Positions 9,414-17,089 of a DNA stretch of 64,000 nucleotides are shown one piece after another. The DNA is from Acetivibrio cellulolyticus CD2 (GTDB lineage: Bacteria > Bacillota > Clostridia > Acetivibrionales > Acetivibrionaceae): positions 223,456 through 287,455 of the forward strand of contig NZ_JH556659.1 of NCBI RefSeq assembly GCF_000179595.2, given 5' to 3'. Both the position numbers and the translations under genes were made by a program. The notes beneath the pieces are model-generated. The model was not told where the DNA came from and searched no databases. It saw only the letters and a list, made by a program, of their open reading frames with translations. Position 1 is the first letter of the stretch. Every line of letters starts with the position of its first letter.

Positions 9414-11270
9414 TTATGTTAGGGGAACAATATTTCCCCAATTTGTTTTTTGAGATACACCTATTTGCTTTTTCGATACTAAATGAGCTTTCAGATTTTC
9501 TGTATTAAGCTTTAAGATGTCACCATAATTACTATAATGTTGTAAAATACTATCTGCTAATCCTTTAATTTTTTTACCTGATACAGGCATAGTACAGAAT
9601 TTCTTTATTGATGGGGCGAAATAAGATCCATCTTGCGCCTGCTCATATTTTTTCAATGAATAGCTTCCATCGGAGTGTTTTAAATAGGTAATTGCTGAGG
9701 GAACAATTCCACCTGAGCCTTCGGTAACCAATTTACCATAAAGATTGTAGGCAGAAGCATAGGTAGTAACAAATACTTTCAGCTCATTTCCTTCTTCATA
9801 GCTGCCGTGAACATGAGGTGCCACAATTAGAAAGCCTCCGTTATATTTCATGTTCTGGTTCTTCTCTATTTCAGTTTTATAAACTAATTTTAAAATAGGA
9901 TCATTACCTTGATAACTAAAATCAGGCAAAATAGTTTGCTCCTTGATATCCAGCTTCGAATACCATTCTATTGGCGGTAAACTTTCATCTGTAACATTAT
10001 TCTTTGGACCCAGAAGCTCCTTACACAACCGCATCATAATCTGCCCACGCAAGTCATTTTTTGCTTTACCATTTTTGAATTCTTGCAGCATATAGTCTAG
10101 TGCATCCGTTCCTCCATATTTTATAATGTTTGCATATTCTTTTTTATGAGCCGAAATGTAATCAGCAGGATTTGATGAGCTTAGTGGTGAGGACAAAATA
10201 ACCTTCAAGCTCTCCTCAACAGAAAACGATGTCTCCTTTGAGGCATCTCCTATATACTCTGTCCTATTATTCAAATAGGATTCCGATTTTAAAACTGACT
10301 CTGGTTTTTTAATTTGAGGATTGGATATGAGACCTATTCCAATCACGATAATAAGAATAGCAACTGCTATCGCAACCCAAAATGAAGGCTTTTTGTAGTT
10401 TAATACATTTTTTATTCTACTTTTTACATTACTTTCACCAAAGGCAAGAGGACTTCCAGATACAAATCTTCTGTTTACAGCCATTGTAAGAAGAGATGTA
10501 CTATATTCGCGCTTAATCTTATTTCCAAGCTCTTTAATTACCTTTTCATCACAGGACATTTCCATATCACGGCTCATTAAAATAAAGCTCACCCATACAA
10601 ATGGGTTAAACCAGTGAATGCATAGCACCAAAAAGGCAAACGGCTTAACAAGATGGTCTAATCTTTTTATATGTGTCTGCTCATGCTTTAAAATATACGT
10701 TTTCTCATTCTCGTTAAGACCTATGGGTAGGTATATTTTTGGCTTTAAAATTCCTAAAACAAAAGGTGATTTTATGTTTTCGCACTCAAAGACATTATCA
10801 TATACCAAAATGGCAGAATATATTTTCTTCTTAAGAACTATATAGGATGTAATACTGTAAATAACCATAAGTAGCAGGCCAATAATCCATATCACGGAAG
10901 CAATGGACAAAATAATTTGCATTGGATTAGCACTGGCATAAGGTGTTGCAGCAGGTAACGAATTGTTCATTATGTTGTTTACTCCGTTAATGCTACCACC
11001 AATAGTGGTCTGTTCCGTTAGTCCTATGTTTATTGGAATATGGTTAGTTTTATTACTTGAAAATGAAAAGGATCCTAAAAGACTAAATGCTGATGAAAAT
11101 GAATATGGGCAAACAAGCCTAAAAATCACAACGCTCCATAGACTATAGGAAAAAATCTTCGGCAACCTCTTTAAAGGAAATCTGATTAATAGCACAAATA
11201 GAATCACATAGGTTCCTGTTAAACTCATATTAACAATATTAATAAGAAGGTTTTGCAAGTTAAATTCCAT
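9414..11270 (-). CDS. BlaR1/MecR1-like M56 membrane metallopeptidase
   Basis: Membrane zinc peptidase of the BlaR1/MecR1 (M56) family, about 618 residues. Family members sense a signal outside and trigger cleavage of a BlaI-type repressor. Several membrane segments lie in the first 320 residues: near 13-30, 38-55, 115-142, around 210-230 and near 300-320. The zinc motif HEQTH is at 196-200, between segments. After the last segment, about 290 residues face outside. This domain does not show the penicillin-binding SxxK motif of true beta-lactam sensors, so the signal is probably not a beta-lactam. The ATG at 11270 is chosen over an upstream TTG because AAGGAGG lies 7 bases before it. It starts 2 bases after the repressor stop, so the two form one operon. 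Confidence 0.88.
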   Translation of the reverse strand: MEFNLQNLLINIVNMSLTGTYVILFVLLIRFPLKRLPKIFSYSLWSVVIFRLVCPYSFSSAFSLLGSFSFSSNKTNHIPINIGLTEQTTIGGSINGVNNIMNNSLPAATPYASANPMQIILSIASVIWIIGLLLMVIYSITSYIVLKKKIYSAILVYDNVFECENIKSPFVLGILKPKIYLPIGLNENEKTYILKHEQTHIKRLDHLVKPFAFLVLCIHWFNPFVWVSFILMSRDMEMSCDEKVIKELGNKIKREYSTSLLTMAVNRRFVSGSPLAFGESNVKSRIKNVLNYKKPSFWVAIAVAILIIVIGIGLISNPQIKKPESVLKSESYLNNRTEYIGDASKETSFSVEESLKVILSSPLSSSNPADYISAHKKEYANIIKYGGTDALDYMLQEFKNGKAKNDLRGQIMMRLCKELLGPKNNVTDESLPPIEWYSKLDIKEQTILPDFSYQGNDPILKLVYKTEIEKNQNMKYNGGFLIVAPHVHGSYEEGNELKVFVTTYASAYNLYGKLVTEGSGGIVPSAITYLKHSDGSYSLKKYEQAQDGSYFAPSIKKFCTMPVSGKKIKGLADSILQHYSNYGDILKLNTENLKAHLVSKKQIGVSQKTNWGNIVPLT

Positions 11271-11272
11271 TG

Positions 11273-11635
11273 TCAATCCTCCTTATAGCTGTCTATTAGT
11301 TTTTTTAGGTCCTCTGCCTCTTGCTCGCTAATTTTTCTATTTCCCATAAATGCCGTTAAAAATTGTGGAAGCGAACCGGAAAAAGCTCTGTTGATAAACT
11401 GTTCACTCTCATACTTTTGAACCTGTTCCCTTTTAACAAGAGAGTGTACTATTGAATTTTCATTTTTTAGAACACCACGTTCACATAGTTTTTTTAACAC
11501 TGTATATGTAGTAGATTTTTTCCACCCAAGCTGTTCGAGACACAGTTTAACAAGCTCTCCAGATGCAATAGGTTCATTATCCCAAACTATAGAAGCAAAA
11601 CGATATTCACTTTCGCAAATTTTCAGTTTATCCAT
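11273..11635 (-). CDS. BlaI/MecI-type winged-helix repressor
   Basis: A DNA-binding repressor of the BlaI/MecI family, 120 residues from the ATG at 11635. It shows the family's N-terminal winged helix (about residues 5-70), with the recognition region GWKKSTTYTVLKKLCERGVL and a C-terminal dimerisation helix bundle. A GTG at 11647 is possible but overlaps the GAGGAG ribosome site, so the ATG is preferred. It is the first gene of the repressor-sensor pair and is expected to repress its own promoter through the palindromic operators just upstream. Targets elsewhere in the genome are not known. The family assignment is firm. Confidence 0.9.
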   Translation of the reverse strand: MDKLKICESEYRFASIVWDNEPIASGELVKLCLEQLGWKKSTTYTVLKKLCERGVLKNENSIVHSLVKREQVQKYESEQFINRAFSGSLPQFLTAFMGNRKISEQEAEDLKKLIDSYKED

Positions 11636-11651
11636 TATTGTATTCACTCCT

Positions 11652-11714
11652 CGCAGGTCTATAGTGATAGACTTAAGATAAAATTAGTCTATCACTATAG
11701 ACCTGCGTTGTCAA
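11652..11714 (-). promoter_or_regulatory. Promoter with two BlaI-type operators
   Basis: On the minus strand TTGACA (11714-11709), a 17-base spacer and TAGACT (11691-11686) form a good promoter. A 22-bp sequence occurs twice as a perfect inverted pair, 11652-11673 and 11686-11707, with 12 bases between. Each arm contains its own dyad, TCTAT-N4-ATAGA. One arm fills the space between -35 and -10; the other lies over the start of transcription. This layout is what autorepression by a BlaI-type dimer needs. Confidence 0.8.
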
Positions 11715-11769
11715 GAATAACAGTCATGTATATTTTTGGTTATATATAATTGATGTGTTATTATAAAAG

Positions 11770-12597
11770 TTATTGTGCGTGTTGGCTATACAAATCGTAA
11801 AACGTCAGCTCATTTAACATTAATGCTTTAACTACTGCATCAACTCTGCTGTTGGCGTTTAGCTTTTTAAATATGAGCTGATTGTGATATTTTACTGTAG
11901 CTAAGGACAAGTTTAATTCCTGTGATATATGTTCATCTGAAAATCCCTGTGCTATCATGCCTAAAATCATATTTTGCTTTTCTGTAAGCTTATGGGACAG
12001 ATTTGGATCTTCAAAGCCGGAATAGTTAATTTGCGGACTTTCGTTATAAATATTAATTGACAGCAATTCAACAAGACCAACCAGAGCATTCATTATAGGA
12101 TTGCACAGGCTTATAACTGATATATAACAATAGGTTTTGTTTTTATGTGAAATTGGAATACAATACTCATACCAGTTTTTTAATTTGTTGCTGTAATGGA
12201 AAGCAGGGTATATGTGAACAGGTCTTTTGAGCAATTTTGCCAATGAAACAGAGTTTGTTCCAATACTTTCTTCATAAAATGAAACTCCAGGTTCGAGGAA
12301 TTCATTATATTCGGACCAGCATAAAGTTGAACCGGGCCTTTTCTTTTGAGCTATCAGATAGCCTTCCGAATTAAACAGTAGAAAACAGTATTCACCCTTA
12401 ACATTCTTTATTGTATCTAAATATCTATACATAAAATCATTAAACTTATTTGTAAAGTCACTTTTTTTAACAGCTGTTTTGAGCTCATCAGCAGAAAGCT
12501 TTAACAATGGTTTTTTTAAATCTCTGGAAATACCTTTCTCACTGCACACTTCCCATGATCTTAATAAGCTTTGATATAATTGTATGTCATTTGTCAT
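11770..12597 (-). CDS. GAF-like sensor / LuxR-type HTH regulator
   Basis: A transcription regulator of 275 residues. The N-terminal part resembles the AcoR-type GAF sensor module of sigma54 activators: a region around residues 100-185 with SIGTNS and a conserved PV...HY...WYEYCIPI pattern. Here it is joined to a C-terminal LuxR/GerE helix-turn-helix (about 208-265, starting LTEKQNMILGMIAQGFSDEH), not to an AAA+ domain. The start at 12597 is supported by GGGGGA 8 bases upstream; a longer frame to 12645 lacks such a site. It lies beside loaP on the same strand, 87 bases downstream of it, and both are divergent from the biosynthetic operon. It is therefore a candidate pathway-specific activator. 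The ligand is unknown. Confidence 0.75.
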   Translation of the reverse strand: MTNDIQLYQSLLRSWEVCSEKGISRDLKKPLLKLSADELKTAVKKSDFTNKFNDFMYRYLDTIKNVKGEYCFLLFNSEGYLIAQKKRPGSTLCWSEYNEFLEPGVSFYEESIGTNSVSLAKLLKRPVHIYPAFHYSNKLKNWYEYCIPISHKNKTYCYISVISLCNPIMNALVGLVELLSINIYNESPQINYSGFEDPNLSHKLTEKQNMILGMIAQGFSDEHISQELNLSLATVKYHNQLIFKKLNANSRVDAVVKALMLNELTFYDLYSQHAQ

Positions 12598-12684
12598 GCT
12601 GTATGTCCCCCTGTAAACTAAGATTGAATGATTACATAAAATCACTTTTATCTGTTTGCTGCTGTATGATTGTTGGGTAAAAAG

Positions 12685-13215
12685 TCAGGATAAATAATCT
12701 GACTTTTCCAAGGAGCTTAGTATTTCAACACCTAGATCAACAGTTTTTTCAGAACCCATAAAGTTTAGAGCAACTTTAGCTCTTCCCCTTCTTTTGTCTA
12801 CTTTTCTTATTAGCCCTTCCAACCCTAAAAGTGGGCCCGAGTTTACCGATACTTTAGAATTCTCGATGAATATTTTTGAGTAATCGATAAGGTCACTATC
12901 TTTTAAAAGTTTTAAAAGAGGATTTATCTCTTCATCGGAAATTCTGGAGTAGTATTCACCATCTTGCTTTAAAACAGTATAAACATTGGGAATTTTCCTG
13001 ATTATATAGTATATATCTGTGCTCATATCCAAATTTATAAGTACATAGCCTGGGAAAAATATTTTAATCACTTCATAGCACTTACCTTTTCTTACTTCAG
13101 TGAGTTTTCTTTTTGGCACAATAGAATGACATTCATTACTTTCAAAGTTGTAATGGAGAAAATTCTCAACGTCGTTTTCAGCTCCGGTTTTTACATGAAG
13201 TGCATACCAACTCAT
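12685..13215 (-). CDS. loaP: LoaP-type NusG paralog, antiterminator
   Basis: Specialised NusG-like elongation factor of 176 residues. The NGN domain (about 1-108) starts MSWYALHVKTGAENDVENFL and has IFFPGYVLIN. The KOW domain (about 118-170) reads SGPLLGLEGLIRKVDKRRGRAKVALNF. Position beside a long polyketide/peptide operon is the hallmark of LoaP proteins, which in Bacillus bind a small RNA hairpin in the 5' leader and let RNA polymerase read through terminators across large antibiotic operons. AAGGGGGAG precedes the ATG by a few bases. It is divergent from the 46-kb operon and separated by the putative leader, so it very probably controls that operon. The UpxY/TaA subfamilies are the alternative, less likely in this context. 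Confidence 0.88.
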   Translation of the reverse strand: MSWYALHVKTGAENDVENFLHYNFESNECHSIVPKRKLTEVRKGKCYEVIKIFFPGYVLINLDMSTDIYYIIRKIPNVYTVLKQDGEYYSRISDEEINPLLKLLKDSDLIDYSKIFIENSKVSVNSGPLLGLEGLIRKVDKRRGRAKVALNFMGSEKTVDLGVEILSSLEKSDYLS

Positions 13216-13591
13216 CTAACTCCCCCTTATAACACAGCAAATATTATTAAATATACTTTAGCACAGTAATACTTTTGTTATAACAGCTTAACTGCAGACT
13301 TATTCTGCTTATTTGCAGGAAATAGCCGATGTGCTGTTTTCTGAATATAGAATATCATTGATATTTTTTATCCTGTACTATACTTTTGATAAAAAAATTC
13401 CTGTTTTTATGAACTTCTTCTCGTAATAACGAATTGTCAGAAGCTCAAGATATTATTATAAATGTATTCTTGGTTGTTTGGGACTTAATGCGATAAACGG
13501 CAGAACAATATCTTCTAAAGGAGTGGTCAAAAAATAATCTTTTTAGAAGAATTGTAGACTCATACTAAAGTATAGTAAAAAATTGAAAAAT

Positions 13592-13619
13592 TTGTATTAT
13601 GATTTTAATTAAATAAAAT
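13592..13619 (+). promoter_or_regulatory. Weak candidate promoter of the biosynthetic operon
   Basis: TTGTAT (13592-13597), a 16-base spacer and TAAAAT (13614-13619). It would place the RNA start near 13626 and give a leader of about 190 bases. A nearby TTGAAA at 13583 is an alternative -35. An inverted repeat (13506-13519 with 13542-13554) and a dyad ATACT-AA-AGTAT (13562-13573) lie upstream and could bind a regulator. Confidence 0.3.
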
Positions 13620-13818
13620 CCAAGGGAAGTTAATCGATGTTGCGACACGTTAGCGGAACGAAGATGGCATAATTTCTTTTATCATTCGTAGTGCTTCGGT
13701 TTTTGGGGGACGAAAGGGCGAAGCTATATTGCATGGGTTTGGAAAAAGTCTAAAAATAAGCAGAGCGAATCGTAAATTTATCTTTACAGTTGGTTATCTA
13801 TACGAAAGGGTGGTTTTA
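13620..13818 (+). promoter_or_regulatory. Putative structured 5' leader (LoaP target candidate)
   Basis: This stretch is richer in G and C than the flanking AT-rich sequence and has several small hairpins. One is CGTT-AGCGG-AACG (13648-13660). CTTCG at 13694-13698 can pair either with CGAAG upstream (13659-13663), which puts five T's right after the stem (13700-13704), or, as GCTTCG, with CGAAGC downstream (13719-13724). The two pairings exclude each other, as in terminator/antiterminator switches. No known riboswitch class is recognised. The LoaP link is inference from gene position. Confidence 0.4.
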
Positions 13819-15765
13819 GTGTTTGATAGTGGGTTATCACTAACAATTATACTTGCATGTGGAGCGGTTACTCTTGTAACCCTTTATTTTATTGGAGTTA
13901 TAATATGGGAAATTATAAAAAAAGAAAGAAGTTTCCAGGGAAACGGAATTAAAGGATTTTCCGCTTTTTTAATGTCACTTTTAATGATGGGGGGTATAGC
14001 TTTTTGTCTTTACAATGCGCCATATATTCTATTTGATGGAGTTTCGTGGGAAATGATTGAAGAGGCGGGGCCATCGGCTCTTATTTATGCAGTATCGGCT
14101 TTTTCTTTTGTAATACCGGTATTTTTTCTATATTTCATGCTTACGAATTATTTCGTAAAGCCTAATGACAAGCCTTTTCTAATGATTATTGTCTTAAGCA
14201 TAGTAAGCGGGATCGGGAATTCGCTTGTTGTGTTCATAATCAATGAAGCACTCAATAGGAATCTTGACTCTGAAACGAGGAACGCAGCCTTAAAGAGTGG
14301 CCTGTACGTGTATTTTATAATGGGGATACTGCTTTTTACCATATGTGCAATGATAGTTAGAAAGAGGTTAATTAAGATTACCAGCAACATCGTATACGAA
14401 AAGCGTATGGAGATAGTTAACAGTATTCTTAAAGCTCCATATCATAAGTTTGAGGCTATAGAAAATGGTAAGGCGCATGCAGTTCTTAATAATGATACTG
14501 AAACTGTCAGCGGATTTGTCAATATGTTTGTAAGCTTCTTTTCAGGTGTAATCACAATGCTTACATGCTTTATTTACCTGGGCACGCTAAATCTGTACGG
14601 AATGATACTTTCGGTATCAATAATCATTTTGGCAGTTGGCATGTTTTTGAAGATCAGCCAGTCGGCTGAAAAACTGTTTGACAAGAACAGGGATATACAG
14701 AATATTTTCTTTAAGTATATAAACGATATGGTAATGGGATTTAAAGAACTTTACATAAACAAAAAGAAGCGGTTTGAGTTCAGGAACGATATGCAAAATA
14801 AATGTGAGATGTACAGAGATACACGGGTAGAAGGTGAGTATAAATTTGTAGGTGCTTCTATCATAGGAGAGATTATGTATATCTGTGTAATAGGAATAGT
14901 AGTTTTTACTTTTCCGGTGATTTTACCTAATATACAGGGAAGTACTTTGAGAAATTATGTGCTTGTGTATTTATATATGGGTGGGATTGTAAATCAGGTA
15001 ATATTCCTTATTCCTGAATTTGTACGTGTAATGGTAAGCTGGAAAAGAATAAATGGTTTTATAGAAGAGATCAAGTCTATTGAAGAAGAATCCGTTGAAA
15101 CTGCGGAGATCGAGGAAAAGCCAACTATCGAACTCAAAGGGGTAACATATCAGTATAAAAATGAAAATGGTGAAAAGTTTTCTGTTGGACCTATTGATTA
15201 TAGTTTTAAACCTGGGGAGATTGTTTTTATTTCGGGCGGAAATGGAAGTGGGAAATCAACACTGGCAAAGTTAATCACAGGCTTGTACAAACCAGATAAT
15301 GGAGAAATCACTGTTAACGGAAAGAATGTAGATACAGAAACTTTGGGTGGTTATTTCACGACTATTTACAGTGATTTTCATCTCTTTGACAGGTTGTACG
15401 GTATACGACAAGAGGAAAAACAGGAGGAAATTAACAAGTATTTGGAGATCCTTCGCATTGATGACAAGGTACAAATTGCTGATGGAGCTTTCAGTACATT
15501 AAAGCTTTCAACCGGGCAGAGAAAAAGGCTGGCTCTATTGGTAAGCTATCTTGAGGAGCGCCCGGTATATCTTTTTGATGAATGGGCTGCAGATCAGGAT
15601 CCCGAGTTCAGAAAGTTTTTCTACAAGACACTTCTTCCGGAGTTAAAAGCCAGGGGGAAAACAGTTATAGCAATCACTCATGATGACAGCTATTTTAATG
15701 AAGCGGACAGGCTTATCAAAATGGAGATGGGGAGATTTGCAGAAAAAAGGGAGGAAGTAGGATGA
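13819..15765 (+). CDS. SyrD/PvdE-like ABC exporter (cyclic peptide export family)
   Basis: A fused membrane/ATPase ABC half-transporter of about 648 residues, of the family that exports nonribosomal peptides. Two or three extra hydrophobic segments precede a six-segment exporter core (to about residue 420). The ATPase domain follows: Walker A GGNGSGKST (near 475), signature LSTGQRKR, Walker B PVYLFDEWAADQD and a switch His in AITHDD. The GTG at 13819 is chosen because AAAGGGTGG lies just before it; a longer frame to a TTG at 13729 would run into the structured leader. It is the first gene of the biosynthetic operon and overlaps the next by 4 bases. It should carry the product, or a precursor, out of the cell and may give self-protection. 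Confidence 0.85.
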   Translation: MFDSGLSLTIILACGAVTLVTLYFIGVIIWEIIKKERSFQGNGIKGFSAFLMSLLMMGGIAFCLYNAPYILFDGVSWEMIEEAGPSALIYAVSAFSFVIPVFFLYFMLTNYFVKPNDKPFLMIIVLSIVSGIGNSLVVFIINEALNRNLDSETRNAALKSGLYVYFIMGILLFTICAMIVRKRLIKITSNIVYEKRMEIVNSILKAPYHKFEAIENGKAHAVLNNDTETVSGFVNMFVSFFSGVITMLTCFIYLGTLNLYGMILSVSIIILAVGMFLKISQSAEKLFDKNRDIQNIFFKYINDMVMGFKELYINKKKRFEFRNDMQNKCEMYRDTRVEGEYKFVGASIIGEIMYICVIGIVVFTFPVILPNIQGSTLRNYVLVYLYMGGIVNQVIFLIPEFVRVMVSWKRINGFIEEIKSIEEESVETAEIEEKPTIELKGVTYQYKNENGEKFSVGPIDYSFKPGEIVFISGGNGSGKSTLAKLITGLYKPDNGEITVNGKNVDTETLGGYFTTIYSDFHLFDRLYGIRQEEKQEEINKYLEILRIDDKVQIADGAFSTLKLSTGQRKRLALLVSYLEERPVYLFDEWAADQDPEFRKFFYKTLLPELKARGKTVIAITHDDSYFNEADRLIKMEMGRFAEKREEVG

Positions 15766-17063
15766 TAAAGAGATTTATATGCTGCTGCATGGTGTTTTTG
15801 CTATTTTTGCAGGTTGGATGCACCAGAGTTGTACCTGTGATTAAAGGAACAAGCAGCTATCAGGAGAAAGGAATTACAATTACAGATAAAGGTAATTATT
15901 TTGACGCAGTATTAGATTATACAAGCGGATTAACACCTAGAGATATGGGAGCAGCTTTTGCCAGGGGCATTCTTAAGGTGGTGCCCGATTATGAAACCCT
16001 GATAGATTCTTATATTGCTGAAAGCCTTCCTGACTACGAATATTCTTTTATTTTCCCAAGAGTAGATGATATAAAACCTCAATTGGATCAGAATTATATA
16101 GAAGAAATTGAGGGGATGGCATCGGTATTTTCAGGAGGTAGTGAAAATATAAGAAAGGATAACAAGATATCAGTCGGAGAGCTTTATGTTCTGAATTTGT
16201 TTACAGATGTACTGAGGGGGGCTCAGTGCAGTTTTGTGTCGGTATATGGTGCGCGTTCGGATACGAATAAAACTATTACCGGACGAAATCTTGACTGGTT
16301 TGGAGGACGTCAAAACCAACTTCCAAGGATTCAGGCCGTTATAACTATCAAAAATAAAGAGAGTAAAATTTGCTCTGTCGGCTACCTTGGATATATGGGG
16401 ATATTAACAGGATTTAATGACAGCAAAGTATTTGCCGGAATTCTGGATTCAATAGTCGGTACAGCATATAGTTCTCAAGGCAGGAGGTCATATACTTTAG
16501 ATCTTCGTTATGCATTGGAAAATTACAAGACCATGGATGAAATCGCTGAATTTATGAAGGATGCTAAAAAACTATATGCAGTTAATCATATAATTGCATT
16601 TTCCGATCCTGACAGAAGTGAAATTCTTGAGAATAATTTCAGCGGCAACCGGACAGATGGACGAAAAGTTCAAAGGGCACTGAGAGATGCGGACTCAAAG
16701 CTTAACAAGGGAGTTACATGGGGAATAAGTGATGCTGTAGGCAGCGTTAATTCCTTTATTTTAGATGGAAATTACGATAACCACACAACAAACGGATATA
16801 ACACAAAGAGATGGAAAAATATGAAGAATGAACTCCTCTCAAAGGGGACTGCAGTAAGTGCCCAGGAGTTGAAAGAGATTATTTCCTTTAAACGTGGTGA
16901 ACCGGATGCATTATCTGAAGCGTCAGATTTATATAACAAGATGACTCTTTATATGGTTTTGTTTCAGCCTGACAGTCTTTCACTTGAAGTGTATTTCCGT
17001 CCGAGGGGTATTAGGGAATCGCCTGATAATCCTGTCTTTGAGAAAATTGAAGTTTTTAAATAG
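15762..17063 (+). CDS. Lipoprotein Ntn hydrolase, C45/AAT-like
   Basis: A surface-anchored amidohydrolase or acyltransferase of the N-terminal-nucleophile superfamily, 433 residues. The signal peptide ends in a lipobox (LQVGC, Cys20). The likely nucleophile is Cys156 in GAQCSFVSV, followed by the family's GRNLDW motif. This resembles peptidase C45 and acyl-CoA:6-APA acyltransferases, with a pro-segment before the Cys that would be cut off autocatalytically. It overlaps the exporter stop (ATGA) and has GGAGGAAGTAGG as ribosome site. Placed between exporter and a FAAL-initiated NRPS, it could remove an acyl group from an exported precursor, as maturation hydrolases do in other pathways. That role is inference. 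Resistance by product hydrolysis is the main alternative. Confidence 0.75.
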   Translation: MIKRFICCCMVFLLFLQVGCTRVVPVIKGTSSYQEKGITITDKGNYFDAVLDYTSGLTPRDMGAAFARGILKVVPDYETLIDSYIAESLPDYEYSFIFPRVDDIKPQLDQNYIEEIEGMASVFSGGSENIRKDNKISVGELYVLNLFTDVLRGAQCSFVSVYGARSDTNKTITGRNLDWFGGRQNQLPRIQAVITIKNKESKICSVGYLGYMGILTGFNDSKVFAGILDSIVGTAYSSQGRRSYTLDLRYALENYKTMDEIAEFMKDAKKLYAVNHIIAFSDPDRSEILENNFSGNRTDGRKVQRALRDADSKLNKGVTWGISDAVGSVNSFILDGNYDNHTTNGYNTKRWKNMKNELLSKGTAVSAQELKEIISFKRGEPDALSEASDLYNKMTLYMVLFQPDSLSLEVYFRPRGIRESPDNPVFEKIEVFK

Positions 17064-17089
17064 ACTATTTGAAAAGGGGAATAAGTGAG

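Noticed and set aside
9414-11714. Beta-lactam resistance operon
   Set aside because: No beta-lactamase gene is adjacent, and the external domain of the M56 protein shows no visible penicillin-binding motif.
13680-13740. Possible cyclic di-GMP or other known riboswitch in the operon leader
   Set aside because: The GACGAAAGGGCGAAGC stretch is suggestive, but the conserved cores of known classes are not present in order.
13729-13818. N-terminal extension of the ABC exporter from a TTG
   Set aside because: No ribosome site before it; the region looks like structured leader RNA, and GTG 13819 has AAAGGGTGG upstream.
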